A DNA stretch of 64,000 bases from Agapetus fuscipes (GCA_951799405.1 OX637346.1:10005215-10069214), one strand, 5' to 3'; shown: positions 10,412-22,065, counted from the stretch's first letter. The notes: generated from the sequence alone by a model not told the origin. Program-made: numbers and translations.

Positions 10412-12066
10412 GTGTATTAAAATTTGTACCTTAAGCAGCGCTGGCAGTGTTTAATAAAGGAAACCAAGACCCAACCACGGTTATGATTTAGATGCGTGTA
10501 AGTTTTCGTACAAATTTGATATATAGGAGATTTATAAATTAAATTGATATTCTTAATAAACAGAACATATTCTAGAAAACATGTTTGTTAATTGAAATGT
10601 TCAAAACCAAGATACTGGGTAAAGGAATCTGTTTTTTTCATGTATTAAAATCAACTTCAATATAGAAAAAAGATTAAAAGAGGATTAAAGAGAAAGCTTG
10701 ATTTTGGCAAAAAAACTCATCTAAGTATAAAATATAAACCTCATATTTTAAAAACACTTTATAATTTGAAAGCATTTTAACTACATTGCAATGTACTTAA
10801 ATAGAGTAGAAGTTTTTATAAACAGACGCACGAAGCTGCAAAAAATGTAATGCGTGATAGACAATGATAGATTACAATTTGAAAACTTTCTCTATTTTCA
10901 CATAAGTTGGAGAACATTCTGCTTACATGGAGTAGTTTGTGGATAATACACAAGACGAGTTAACGAAAAAAATATATAATTAATGAATTTACATTGTGGA
11001 TTTGTTAAATTTGCTACGACTTTAGCCATTACTCATTAGGTACAAAATAAATGTGCAAAATTATAGCCTCTGATTTTGTAAAATTTTGTTAAAACTGAGA
11101 TGGCATTAGCAAAGGTACCCATTTTTATAAGTTTTCAACAGGTATACGGAAAAAATAATAAATGTCTTCACTTTTAGGCATATAAACTGATCTGTCCAAA
11201 AAGAATTGAGTGTTGCATTAAACTAGTCATGAAACTTATAAGACTTTTTCATACAAGTGGGTCTTAATACGTTTATTTTAATCTTATTGTAGGTAAGTAA
11301 TTTATTTTTAATACCATTTTTTATTAAACTTATAGCTATTTAAAAAATGTAAAGACAATATCACATCGCATGAGAGAAACAACTCGGAAAAATGATACAA
11401 AACTGTGACCTACGTATGGATCATGGAATACCACAGATCACGGAATATGGGGAGTACGGACCAAACACTTTCAACCGAAGAGTAAGAAGAAGAAAAAAAA
11501 AGTAAAAAAAGAAGATAAAAAAATGGAGAACGAGATGGAAAAGAAGAATTAAGTATTTTAGTAAGGATTTAAAGGAATAAAACGCCGCCCAACTGAAGTC
11601 TTACACTTTTACCAACGCTTCCTTCACTAAATTAAAATGAAATATTGCAGGCTGTTAAACTTATACAATGCAATATTATTATTTACGGGTTGCTGTTGGT
11701 ATCTTGGGCCGAATTTAATTTTCGTTTTGATGTATTATTTTGTTGAAATATGACGGGAGCGTTTAGCATCGGAGTGATTAATCAATGGGGATGAAAATAA
11801 ATTGCCCGTGGCTTAATAGACTTCAATGTATTTTTTTTGCCCTGAATTCAAAGATTGATTTTTCATTGCCATATCTATTAACAAGCCAATGAAACTTATT
11901 TTCAGCAATATCATTGAAACTGGCTTTTATAGAGAATGAGCTGTCTTTATTTTTCTTCTGTACTTGTAATATAAGCCATCCAATAGTTCTGTCACAAGAG
12001 TTTTCTAATGCTTTCATAGCAACAGCAAAACAAATGTCTTCTCTTTTGGAGGTTTTGTACATTGTA
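10412..12066. other. AT-rich unique DNA
   Basis: No gene seen. An A-rich GAAGAAG purine tract lies at 11,485-11,550. The 82-codon minus frame at 11,823-12,071 has no recognised motif. Confidence 0.4.
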
Positions 12067-12327
12067 ATCAAATCTAATCTAATCTAAGCTGTAAAGATAT
12101 ATATAATTAAAGAATTATATTAAATGCATTCCCACAAGCAGACATGTATAATTTCGCGCTAACACATGCCGCATGTGGACCTACAATATAAAAACCCAAT
12201 CTTAAATGAACATAAGCCCTGCAACTCTTGCCGTCCTTCCCTGAAACAGGGGTGACATTGGCAAAGTGAATCATTTGTTTTACAGTATGGGTGGTCAGCC
12301 GCATACCAACCTATAAGTCAAGGAACA
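12067..12327 (-). repeat. Family A repeat, full-length minus copy
   Basis: Runs from the CTAATCTAATCTAAGC tail to CCTATAAGTCAAGG. Upstream of its 5' end it shares AAAGCTACAGAAAAA with the flank of the minus copy at 42,338-42,580, suggesting that the parent element extends further 5' than most copies. Confidence 0.88.
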
Positions 12328-13592
12328 TAAAGCTACAGAAAAACAAATACTTTATTTCAAGAAGGGGTTGTATGTGTCTGTATTGCAACACAATCTGTAA
12401 AATTAAAATCAGAGAAGAAATCTTTATTATTAGGGTGGGTCGTTAAACAGTTATCTTAGTTTTAAAACTGGTATCTACATATAAACCACTGATATATTTG
12501 AAGAAGAGTCAATTAGAAATGAAACCCACTTCTGAAAACAGATCATGGAAAGTTTCATGTAAGCCGAGAAGTTTGCAAAGGCAGGTAATTATCAATTATT
12601 ACGCATACTATCAGGAATGCTAGCTCCTACTTTCTGGATACCTGCGGTAGTTTCACTCCACTTGTGGCTCACTTGGCAAATGTAATGGTTCAAGTGTAAT
12701 AATCATTATTATCATTGCCTCCTGAGGAGAGCACTATTGAAATTGTGGGAGTTAGCGTAAAATTAGAGCGGTTCAAATAGCGACCTGAGTTGGCTCTATT
12801 TTATCTTTATGTTGGATGCAATGGATAGATACCTACTCATATGAAGTCAATGACCAATTTTAAAGAAATTCAGCGAAATTTTTTTGCTAGTTCTTACAAG
12901 GTCGTGAGTTATAAAAGCAGGTATAAAGAATGTCCTCGTGGAAAAAAGGAATTAGGAAACTTCATGCATCAGTTCCAATCGATGTAGCTGTGAGCTGTGA
13001 GGTGAATAACCGATACTTTTGAGCTTTTATTGGATGGAGTAGGGCACATAAGGGATGTAGTTTCTTGATGATTCAAAGATCTTCGCGAGGTTGGTTCACC
13101 CAAGAGTGAATAAAGAGTTTAAACATCCGCGGTAACAAATACAGTAAATAAAGCCTCAACAGTATACACCTAGAATACTATTTTTCATTCAATCTTCATC
13201 AAATCATTATGAAATATTTTTGAATTTGTAGGGTTTATATAAACCATTAAAAATTGTGCAAAGATGCGAGATTGCTTGTAAACAAAAAAATAAAGAAAAT
13301 ATTACAGCATAAGTACCTAATCAACTAAGATATTCAATGGGTGTTATGACAAATAAGAGTATCGAAACTATACACATCAGCTCAACATGATTGACATTTT
13401 ACCAAATCATTGAAAATTTAGTGGAGTAGTTTGTCATCAAAGTATTTCCTATTAGAATCAACTTTTTATTAATCAAATCAACTTTTGTTTTAAACATGAC
13501 AGAACTCAAATCTTTGAAATAATTAATGATCACCTTTCTAGTTTCTATGTACAATATCAGTTACACATAACAAACATTCTCTCAGTTACATA
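12328..13592. other. Unique DNA, no gene
   Basis: AT-rich; nothing recognised on either strand. Confidence 0.4.
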
Positions 13593-13920
13593 ATGCGTTG
13601 TATTTCTTTTACGGCGCAAATGTTTTGTATTTCTAGGGAGTTTCCTCTGAGAGCAGTGGGTAGTATCGGTAAATATGATGATGGCTCGGCGGCGGGTGAG
13701 CGGACAGCCAAAGGAAATAATTCCACACCAGTCGATAAAACTGTCGGAAAAGAAAAACAGGGAACAATAAAAACGGGCGCGGGCCGGAAACTTGTCGTTT
13801 GTTAGATAAGAAGTGGATGGAGGAAGTTGACGCACATATTTTATAATTCGGCACACGCCGGTGTGAGACCGGAAGGGAATTTAGCGATCCCAACCACACA
13901 AATATCTTAAAAGAAACTTC
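13593..13920. other. GC-richer unique island, candidate non-coding regulatory DNA
   Basis: A block of clearly higher GC (GGCTCGGCGGCGGGTGAGCG, GGGCGCGGGCCGGAAAC) in AT-rich surroundings, single-copy within the window. The overlapping frames (70 codons plus; 99 and 105 minus) have no recognised domain and overlap on both strands as expected by chance in low-stop DNA. Function is inferred from composition only. Confidence 0.3.
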
Positions 13921-14216
13921 AACAATAAAAGCTAAACTATTTTTATCCATAATCGTTTGCTCGAATTTTGGATTCTTCAGATGAGTGTGTCTCTTCGGAT
14001 GCTCAAAATTACTGAGATAGACAACGTTGCGAATACATTATTTTTTTTCATTCAAGAGAGAAACAATATAATATTTAGTTAGAAGTAGGATCAGACGTGT
14101 TTGTCCAAACTTCCAATCAACTAATGTTACTTTGAATGAGCGGTAAACCACGTTAGAAATTGTAAAACTTGCAAATACGAAATCATGACTTTTTATTAGT
14201 CCAAGACGATTTCACA
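13921..14216. other. Unique DNA
   Basis: Nothing recognised. Confidence 0.35.
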
Positions 14217-14337
14217 AATATTATTAGACGACTGACTCGATCGTCAAGCAGAGAGGGTGCCTCCTGAAAACGTTGGATACGTCGCCAACGATAGTCGAGA
14301 ATTATGTAAGTTCTTCCGTAACGGTTCGTCTAATATC
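14217..14337 (+). mobile_element. Decayed hammerhead foldback relic (HHF-2 family)
   Basis: Short inverted ends (TTATTAGACGAC and GGTTCGTCTAATAT) enclose CTCCTGAAAACGTTGG ... CCAACGATAGTCGAG. This retains stem I (CTC/GAG) and a 6-bp stem II, but the core has changed (CTGANGA to CTGAAAA, GAA to ATA). The 3' part, GAGAATTATGTAAGTTCTT then AACGGTTCGTCTAATATCC, matches HHF-2 at 16.6 kb, so it is an old, ribozyme-dead copy. Confidence 0.65.
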
Positions 14338-15739
14338 CAAAAAAGTTTAACTAATTATAATTGTACATATCACAAATATTATTATGCATATAACTATAAG
14401 ATATATTTTAAGGGTCAATAGCCCATTTGGTTATTCGGCATCTTCCAGGATTCCCGGTTCACGTTCCTGTATCTAATTACCCGATGACCAGCGGTTACAA
14501 GGTTCGCATCTAGGTACGCCATTGTTTCGGCAGTCTCTCATGAAGCCGCCTTTGCCATAATTCAATTATATGAAATTCTCCAGGGGATGCCATTCCACAT
14601 ACCACATAATTAGCCCGGCAAACCAAACCTGTCTTTTCCTTTGATATTTTAATACATGCTGTAATTACTCTCGAAAGCTTATCATCTTTACCAGCATAAA
14701 GACGCTAAGGAAGATTGGAAGAGGCCTACTTTTGAGAGTGGTGGAAGACAGTTTGAGAAAGAAATACTCACCGTATTCTTATCACGTTCAATCTGTGTTT
14801 TTATCGATCCATTCACATATTTATAATGTTGAAATATAGAAAAAAATACACATATTTTTGCAGAAAAGGCGTGCATCCTTAACTATTTAAAGGCTTTGTT
14901 GATAGAAAACATTCTGAAAGACGAAAAAACATTTTTGACCTCAGTCAGATTTGAACCACTTTGAAATCGAACCCTATTTGAATGACACCGCAAAGCTAAT
15001 GAAATCGAAATTCAAAATTGACCGTTTGTATCTATGTATGAGTATTTATTTTGTTTCCATAATAGTGTCGTGTACTTGATGCGTTCTATGATTCAGACGT
15101 ATTTAACTCAAAAATCGTGCAAGAGTCATTTTCGATTATAATTTTCTCAGTCTGAGAATATTATACAAAATGAAACAAAAAGGCTATTTTGCAAATAATA
15201 ATAACCCATTAAAAATAATTCTAAATTGATAATTGAAATTCTGAAAAAGGAGCCATTCAACAAAATATTTATTTACAGTTTAAGTGCTGCGGCAAGATTG
15301 AAAAAAATCGTCTGGCTCGTTTTTTGCAGCTAAATGTGAGGCTCATTATTTTTAGTTTACCAATCCTTTCATTATTTTTCAAAGAAACTTAAACTCTCCA
15401 CAAAGGGATTTTTGTATCCCTTTCATATTTTCTAGGAATATTTTTTTAGCTGCATAGTTGATAACCGTTGTTCTCTTTTCGTTTTAAAACTATTTCTTTT
15501 GTGTCTTGAAAAAACATGCCTAAATTTTTTATCATTACAATATTTTTTTTCATTCCTTTTATATTTATAATATAATTTAAGAAATAATAATAAAATAAAA
15601 CTTTATTATATTTTTATAATCCACAATATATGTTTCCTAAATATACCTATTAAAATTTAAGGTTCTAATAATATTCAAGCCTACAATATGATGCACAAGC
15701 GCATAATATGATGTTGAATATGTGCCCTTTAAAATAAAG
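14338..15739. other. Unique AT-rich DNA
   Basis: No gene seen. A GC-richer patch lies at 14,420-14,640. Very AT-rich at 15,480-15,660. Confidence 0.4.
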
Positions 15740-15828
15740 GCTAAAAACTAAAATGAATATCCACCTTGCAACTTTTGCCAACCTTTCCTGAAACAGGAGT
15801 GACATTGGAAAAGTGAACCATAGAAAAC
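15740..15828 (-). repeat. Family A repeat fragment
   Basis: AAAATGAATATCCACCTTGC, CTTTTGCCAACC and TTTCCTGAAACAGGAGTGAC match the middle of family A on the minus strand. Both ends are missing; diverged. Confidence 0.65.
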
Positions 15829-15950
15829 CAAACTAAACAGTGCTATACAAAAAAACATTTGGTCCATAGCTGATCTAAGGATAATTGATTTTTATGTATA
15901 GAAAATTTACTGTAGGCTGCGGATAAGTCATGGCTTTGCTGTTTGAATGG

Positions 15951-15980
15951 CACCGTAAAACATTCAAATGTTTTACGGTG
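15951..15980. repeat. Short perfect palindrome
   Basis: CACCGTAAAACATT at 15951-15964 is the exact reverse complement of 15967-15980, with a 2-bp loop. It has no recognised role and could be a hairpin or a remnant of a foldback element. Confidence 0.6.
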
Positions 15981-16364
15981 TCCGGAGTAAGTAAGGCTTC
16001 TACTTTTTAAGTTACATGAATTTAACGGAATCATCTTATACAGGATCAGCAATTTATTGAAAACTAATTTCTCTGTGAATTTACTAGACTGTTGTTATAG
16101 TCTGGAGGGCAGACTAAACGATTGGGGTAGATTTTATCCACATAATATTGGTCAGCCAAATAATTTTAACGTGGCGTAAACGTTAAATAAAATTTGTTTA
16201 TTTATTGGAACTGTACGTCTAGAAGAAAATGCCATAGACCTCTTCGCCGTGCAAGCTTTCAAAGCAGTTTAATGTAGAGACTATGCCACAGTGTCGTAGG
16301 AGGTCTCCGAGGAAACAGACTAGGGATTTAGGATCCTGAATAATGGTACAGATGACCATAAAAC
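15981..16364. other. Unique DNA
   Basis: Nothing recognised. Confidence 0.35.
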
Positions 16365-16377
16365 AGTAATTTATTTG
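16365..16377 (+). repeat. Target-site duplication, left (AGTAATTTATTTG)
   Basis: A 13-bp direct repeat identical to 16,720-16,732; it brackets HHF-2. Confidence 0.8.
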
Positions 16378-16465
16378 ACAATTATATTAATTATTAAAAC
16401 TGAACAATTTCAAAACATAATTTAAATCGGATATTTAACGAACCGTTTAGAGAGAACTTACATCA

Positions 16466-16509
16466 TTCTCGACGTTTCGTCAGCGACGTAGCCGACTTCT
16501 TCAGGAGAA
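16466..16509 (-). ncRNA. Small hammerhead ribozyme, minus arm of HHF-2
   Basis: Minus-strand reading: TTCTC (stem I), CTGAAGA, unpaired A, GTCGGC-TACGTC-GCTGAC (6-bp stem II with one G-U), GAA, ACGT palindrome (stem III), C at the cleavage site, GAGAA closing a perfect 5-bp stem I. Confidence 0.88.
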
Positions 16510-16554
16510 CATCCTCTCTGTACGGCAACTGAGGATGAACATACAGAGAGGATG

Positions 16555-16598
16555 TTCTCCTGAAGACGTCGGCTACGTCGCTGACGAAACGTCGAGAA
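16555..16598 (+). ncRNA. Small hammerhead ribozyme, plus arm of HHF-2
   Basis: TTCTC 16,555-16,559; CTGAAGA 16,560-16,566; unpaired C; stem II 16,568-16,573 with 16,580-16,585; GAA 16,586-16,588; ACGT 16,589-16,592; cleavage-site C 16,593; GAGAA 16,594-16,598. It differs from the minus arm only at the unpaired base. Confidence 0.88.
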
Positions 16599-16719
16599 TG
16601 ATGTAAGTTCTCTCTAAACGGTTCGTTAAATATCCGATTTAAATTAAGTTTTGAAATTGTTCAGTTTTAAAAAATAATATAATTGTCAAAATGTCAAACG
16701 ACCGTAATTCTAACTTAAA

Positions 16720-16732
16720 AGTAATTTATTTG
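16720..16732 (+). repeat. Target-site duplication, right (AGTAATTTATTTG)
   Basis: Identical to 16,365-16,377; right border of HHF-2. Confidence 0.8.
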
Positions 16733-17573
16733 TTTATTTTCATACAGTGAGTCATTGACCGAAATAATCAAGAAAAAATATTCAGTACCATCTGCAACCC
16801 TATACAATAATTGAGTCGTATATTTTTTTGCTGTAAAATATTTGACCGAACACGTCATGTGTATTTTACCATACGGTCTCTGGCACAATGGCCATACTTC
16901 GGTTCGGCGCCCATTGTTGTTAGTAATTGCGTTTTGTGAAGTTCCCCGAAGTTTCTTTATTTGGGGTGAACCATCATTTTTTATTTATTCGGCTAATGTG
17001 TTTCCGACCGGACGCCGTGTTTTATTGTGGGTAAGATATTGTCATTATCTCGTTTAAAATTCTCGCTCTCTACAAAATATATGGGCGCTTTTATTACCGG
17101 AGCTGTATTTGTTGCGTATATATAAGTGCTTTCGTAATAATTATTATTGTTCAAATGAACATTTGGTGTTTTTTTTTCATTTTGCTGACCAACCTTAGTT
17201 ATTGTTGAGTGTAAAATTTACATTCCACTGAGAGAAAAAATGTTAATGTTAATTAATTTACATGTGAAAATGCATCTTTATTCCTGACTGCATACTCATA
17301 TTTGTCGCAAGCATTTTATCATTAATTTGAGGTCTAATAGAATTATCTATCATAGGAATATGTAGTTTAAATATGCATTGTGTCATTTTTAACTTAAAAG
17401 ATGATAACGCCAATATCGTAACTATAATAATGTTTGGATTTAAGAGCGTAAGACTTTTTATTCATTTATTTAATTTAAGCTAAAAGTTACACACAGAAGT
17501 AAGGAAACGCAAGCATAAGAAGAAAAAATGTAGAAAAAAGAAGACAGAAACCACGGACCATGGTTCAAACCCG
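16733..17573. other. Unique DNA with a GC-richer block
   Basis: 16,840-17,110 is GC-richer (GGTTCGGCGCCCATTG, CCGACCGGACGCCGTG) and single-copy in the window; a candidate regulatory block only. The 71-codon frame at 16,842-17,057 has no recognised motif. Confidence 0.3.
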
Positions 17574-17885
17574 TAATAATAATAATAATATTAGGATGAT
17601 TTATTTGGTGAGCGCTGTTTTTGTGTGTATCACACCTCAAGAGCCCTCTACGAGCTTGGTCGTCGCTGTAGAAAGCGCCAATTCTCAAGCAAGACCCAGT
17701 TGTTGTAAGGTTGGATGGACCTTTCAGTGACCAGTCTTTGGTAAAGGTTTATGAATTTTTCAACTCAGCGAAGAGCACATTCGAAATATAAATGGTATAT
17801 TTTTGTGCTCCGCCGGGATCCGAATCCACAACCTTCCATTTACGAGTCCGAAGTGTTGCCACTGGACTACGGACCGGTCCAAGAT
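17574..17885 (-). mobile_element. SINE C, full-length minus copy
   Basis: A tRNA-like head at the right end (minus strand GACCGGTCCGTAGTCCAGTGG, A box; B box at about 17,817-17,828), then an unrelated body, ending in AAATCATCCTAATATTATTA and a TTA-repeat tail. The same family occurs at 43,527-43,768, 39,778-40,268 (split), 22,708-22,930 and 32,078-32,140. Pol III transcription from the internal boxes is expected for the family. The B box is degenerate here. Confidence 0.75.
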
Positions 17886-18652
17886 GCCAACGACACGCGG
17901 TGTACCTGAGCGGTAACCCATCCAAGTACTATCCGCGCCCAATGTCGCCCAAGAGTAATATGAAGTATTTTTCGCATTATGTTTAATCACCTGGATATTG
18001 GACTGTGTCGTGCTATTCTCGGAGCTTACAAAACTTAAGAATCAAATCAGTAGTTGTTAGAATTGGCTGCGTTGGTTAAATAAATTTCATGACAAACACA
18101 AAACAAAAATGTACAAGCAAAAAAAATCGACATGCCATATCGATGTTCACATTTCCTGTGCATGGAAAGAGAGGGTTACAAAAATGCATTGTCTGTTTCA
18201 ATAAGAAACACGTAATCGCTCTAGCAGCGTTTCGCCCACTCGTCCCTCAACCCTAGTTGCTGTAGAAGGGAGGAACATGAGTCACAGAACCCTGCGGAAG
18301 CTCTTCAGACCCCTCCATTGCTGAGGGTGGATCCTAAAAGATCGCTACCAATAAGTCTAACTGGGGTGTGCGTAAAGAAAAAAGAAAATAAAGTATATGG
18401 TATGGAAAATTGGTAAGATCCTTGAAAAAAAAGAAATATGAAATTTTGGGTGAATAATGACACTAGAAATCATCACAACATATATTTCGCACCAGTAAAT
18501 AACAAGGTTAACAGTTTTTGTTGAATCAGAAAGTAAACACCTCTGTTTAAAAAAAATAGAGGTTGTTTAGTTATTTAAAGAATTAAAGTTATCATTGGAC
18601 ATTTTAGCCCGGATCGGAGTCTAGTAGCTTACATTTACGGACTATTGTAAGG
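17886..18652. other. Unique DNA, no gene
   Basis: A GC-richer patch at 18,225-18,370 (CACTCGTCCCTCAACCC) has no match elsewhere in the window. Nothing else recognised. Confidence 0.35.
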
Positions 18653-18664
18653 TAGTGTTATTTA
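18653..18664 (+). repeat. Target-site duplication, left (TAGTGTTATTTA)
   Basis: 12-bp perfect direct repeat of 18,920-18,931. Confidence 0.8.
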
Positions 18665-18720
18665 ATAGATTAAAATAAAATATTCTTTGTTAAAATTCAC
18701 TTGAGTTTTTATTTTTTAAA

Positions 18721-18765
18721 ACACTACCGGTTTCGGGAAAAGCAATACCTCCCATCTTCAGGTGT
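18721..18765 (-). ncRNA. Small hammerhead ribozyme, minus arm of HHF-3
   Basis: Minus-strand reading: ACAC (stem I), CTGAAGA, unpaired T, GGGAG paired with TTCCC (one G-U), GAA, ACCGGT palindrome (stem III), A at the cleavage site, GTGT closing a 4-bp stem I. Confidence 0.87.
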
Positions 18766-18771
18766 AAATAT

Positions 18772-18816
18772 AAACTTGAAGATGGGAGGTATTGCTTCTC
18801 CCGAAACCGGTAGTGT
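18772..18816 (+). ncRNA. Hammerhead motif with core mutation, plus arm of HHF-3
   Basis: Same layout as the minus arm but the invariant first C of CTGAAGA is T, and stem I is weakened (AAAC opposite GTGT). Stem II (GGGAG/CTCCC), GAA, ACCGGT and cleavage-site A are kept. Predicted inactive or weak. Confidence 0.75.
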
Positions 18817-18919
18817 TTTAAAAAATAAAAACTCAAGTGAATTTTATCAAAGAATATTTTATTTTAATCTATTAAAATGAACTTTCACGAAGTAACTGCT
18901 AAAAACCTAGATAATATAA

Positions 18920-18931
18920 TAGTGTTATTTA
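18920..18931 (+). repeat. Target-site duplication, right (TAGTGTTATTTA)
   Basis: Identical to 18,653-18,664; right border of HHF-3. Confidence 0.8.
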
Positions 18932-19261
18932 TTTTACTGGTGTTCTCGAAAGATGCCAAAGGCACTTTTGTTTTTTGTATAAGGTTGACCAGCAAAACCT
19001 TCGAAAATGACGAACATTTCTAGAAAGCTTGTAGTAACCGACATAATGAAAATGATAATTTCAATTAAATAAATATTTACACGAAAAACAAGTCATAGAA
19101 TTCAAACATATTGGTATGTTTTTACGCGGGTTTATTTAATAGTTATTTTGGTTTATTTATTTCACAAAATTTGTTTCATCACTTTCACTTCAGAGTTACA
19201 TTAGCATGGTATAGTTCGACACTTGAGATATATCTCCAGCTACATGGAATTTTGGTCGTTA

Positions 19262-19470
19262 ATTTATACTTAAAATAAAGTTCATTCTCGAAACGTGGAG
19301 AATCGCTACCTACCACTTTGCTAGATTTTACCAGAACATTAGATTTAACCAATCTCGAACAAAAACAATTTAATATCAAATACAAACTATCTACTTAAAT
19401 TAGAGAGACTTATTATTAAACTAACACAGACAAACACAACTACTCATATTCGTAACAATACATAGAATTT
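19262..19470 (-). repeat. Family G dispersed repeat, minus copy
   Basis: Its reverse complement aligns with 41,341-41,540 over its whole length, with shared words GTCTGTGTTAGT, TAAGTCTCTCTA, GTTCGAGATTG, AAAATCTAGCAA and CGTTTCGAGAATGAA. A shorter relative with TCTCGTTTCGAGAATAA lies near 63,650. No ORF or termini; class unknown. Confidence 0.65.
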
Positions 19471-19755
19471 GATTGATAGCTAGTAATTTGAACCCTCATA
19501 GTTAAATTAATTTTCATTTATAAATTATTAAAATTAATTTCATATTGAGCTTCAAAAGCATATTTAGTCGGAGCCCTCAGCTATAAAATTATGCAAATGA
19601 TGTAGTAAAATTAAAAGGATAATAAACATGAATATATTAATGTATAAATATTGCCACAGTCCATTTTACTTGGGGTGGTATAGAAAAAGGCATTCGTCTC
19701 GGTCCTCCCTCACTTTGAAATACAGTTCTGATTCAGCTACCAGTACTTCATAACA

Positions 19756-19880
19756 ATAGCGTTGTTCAAAAAATGTAGAGAAACTAAAACGCTCCCCAGA
19801 GGTTCTGATTTATATTCCGTACATTTTTGGAAAACTCTATGGTTCAGCTTAAACGTAGACTTTTATACTTGGTGTAGTGA
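19756..19880 (+). repeat. Family H dispersed repeat
   Basis: GAAACTAAAACGCTCCCCAGA, CATTTTTGGAAAACTCTATGG and ACTTTTATACTTGGTGTA match 735-830 with divergence. Confidence 0.45.
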
Positions 19881-22065
19881 TATGGCTACCAGTAGAGGGT
19901 GGCGATTGGAAGGGTATGAGGCTGAATACTGCGGCCGAGTGCACTCTATCCGCACCCCATAGGCCGATCATAGTGGCAACCGCATTGAAGCAAAATTGAG
20001 TTGCTAAAATAAAATGTGTAACTTCATTTTGAATGTGCTTATTCTTGGGTTTTGAATTCAGTATGCACATTTTCTAAATTCATTATCTTTTTGTTTGAAA
20101 ATAGGTGTTGGATAAGTTAATAATTTAATGTGGTTCACACGTGAATCGGCATAGGAAAATATAGTGTCGTCACCCGGCCTGGTTGCTAGAGAATAGGAAT
20201 GCAAATATTTTGTTTTTTGGTTACTAAGGACGGAAGTTTTATAAAAAATTACAAACCGAAAAAAAGTTCCGAAATTCAAAAAAGTTCTGACCTTATTGAA
20301 TTGAGTAAAAAAATTAAGTATGAGCCAAAACAGTGGCCATTGAGCATTTGCACAAGTCTTCAATAGTGCTTGGTGAGCGTGCTTTTGTAATGGCGGCTCC
20401 AAGATCATAAATTTGACTGCCATGTGTGGTTCGAAAAATAGAAGACAGCAGCTACTTGAAGAGACGTTTGTCCACCAAATCATTTAGTGTGCTTTTAGAA
20501 TGACAATAGCATCATCATCATATGATAACCGAACCAGTTATGCGATTTATGCTAATCTTTGGCTTCATATTTTTCACTTTAGTTAATCTCTCGATCTGAT
20601 AGATTGGACAAACTTTATATCAGCTGAGATAAGAATATCCAGCTATTATTCTACATTTTAGGAGGTTTTCCTTATGGGCGTAGACCCATCGGCAATGCAA
20701 TCATTTTTATTATTAGAGATTGCTCGAGTGTTTGATGTTCTAGTGAAAGTCTCGCATGTTCCAATTCTCAATGATTCGAGAATTATCCTTAGTTTTACTA
20801 TAAAAAAAGACCTAAGCTTTCTGTGGCCAGAGAGAAGCAAACTGACCGTTCGCGTTCTAGTGTAAATGTGTAATGTGACTCTATGTGAGAACCATTATTT
20901 GAAATAAATTGTGTAAAAATGAATCACCGCAATTTTTTTTTAATTGACCCCGGGAAAATCATAACAATATATTTTAAACAAAGGCTTTACCCTCTACCCT
21001 TACCGCACCATAGCTCCACCCCTAAAAACTCTCGAAATCAATGCTGTAATTTTAGATTTTAGTTGCTCTCTTGATAATGGTGTTTAAACATTGAAAGCGC
21101 TTAAGAAATAAATCAACTCGTGAAGAACAATTTTGTTTAATATTGTCATTATTATTTTTAAATTGATCTTCACAATGTTAATACACAAACCCTTAAACTT
21201 TTACAATATGTCTTCTTTACTGGCACACTTTGTTCTAAGCATTGCTACGTTTCCCCTTCGGTTAGAGATTTTATCCTTGCTAGTGTGGTGCATTTGCTGT
21301 GGGGGGTAAGGAACTCCATGGGGAGAGTCTTTGTATGGCCTAGACAACTTCAATTAGAGTGACGTCGACACATTTCCTTATGGACGTTTAGTGGCGGTTC
21401 ACTTTGATCAACACTCCGGCGAAAAATTACAATGCCACTGCGCTTTTCATGGCAAAGGATAACATGACTGTTAAATATTTACGAGTATCATTTTTTTCAT
21501 GTGAATCCGCCTCAGAAAACCCATTTAGATCTTTGATAAATACCTCTTGTAAATTTGATAGTTTTTGGAAACATGTTTGAACTTGTGTGTACAAATATGT
21601 TACCAATTGTCACACGTAAATATTTTGATGGGCGCGTTTTGCTCGATCGCATTGCAGACCTAGTTTGTAAGATAAGGCACAACTGAAATAAATATAAAGG
21701 CAAAATAGAATGTGGTATCCAAAGAGTCGTAATTATGCTCACTCATGAAGGCATCAACGAAAAATATGAAAAAAAAAACGTTCGTTCAATTCAACATCAC
21801 CGTCACATACGTAAATATTTCAAAGAATAATTATGTTGTAAGATAGGTACCTACTACTAAGGTAGGTACTTGATTTTTGAGATTTATAGACGAGCAATTT
21901 AAACGTTCGGTTTTTTTTAAAAATAAACTATATCTCAAATTGTTGCTACGGGGTTTTCCTCAAATACTATAAATTGTAAGCGTACCTACATCATTTTATA
22001 AATCACACGGGAAAATTACAACCTTATACATAATTGAATATTGTAAAATATTTCATAAATCAAAT
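19881..22065. other. Unique DNA, no gene
   Basis: The largest frame is 141 codons on the minus strand (20,058-20,483), AT-rich, with no recognised domain and no homologous repeat here. A GC-richer patch lies at 21,230-21,440. GGTAGGTACTTGA words flank 21,850. Confidence 0.35.

Larger units (their letters stand above)
16378..16719. mobile_element. Hammerhead-bearing foldback element (HHF-2)
   Basis: A 342-bp element with inverted arms of about 150 bp (about 16,378-16,525 and 16,540-16,690), each with one intact hammerhead, followed on the right by a single-sided ~30-bp tail. Perfect 13-bp direct repeats flank it. The arm ends carry TGACAATTATATT inverted at both sides. No ORF. Related decayed copies lie at 14,217-14,337, 44,318-44,604 and possibly 48,552-48,680. 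Confidence 0.82.
18665..18919. mobile_element. Hammerhead-bearing foldback element (HHF-3)
   Basis: 255 bp: two ~100-bp inverted arms with ends ATAGATTAAAATAAAATATT and its complement, plus a right-hand tail (AATGAACTTTCACGAAGTAA ... AATATAA) homologous to the left tail of HHF-1 and the right tail of HHF-5. Flanked by a perfect 12-bp target duplication. The minus arm has an intact hammerhead; the plus arm has a core mutation. No ORF. Confidence 0.82.

Noticed and set aside
13633..13950. 105- and 99-codon minus frames in the GC-rich island
   Set aside because: They overlap a plus frame in the same GC-rich block and show no domain; composition explains the lack of stops.
20058..20483. 141-codon minus frame, the longest in the window
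   Set aside because: No recognised domain, signal or conserved spacing; a length expected by chance in 64 kb, and composition matches the surroundings.
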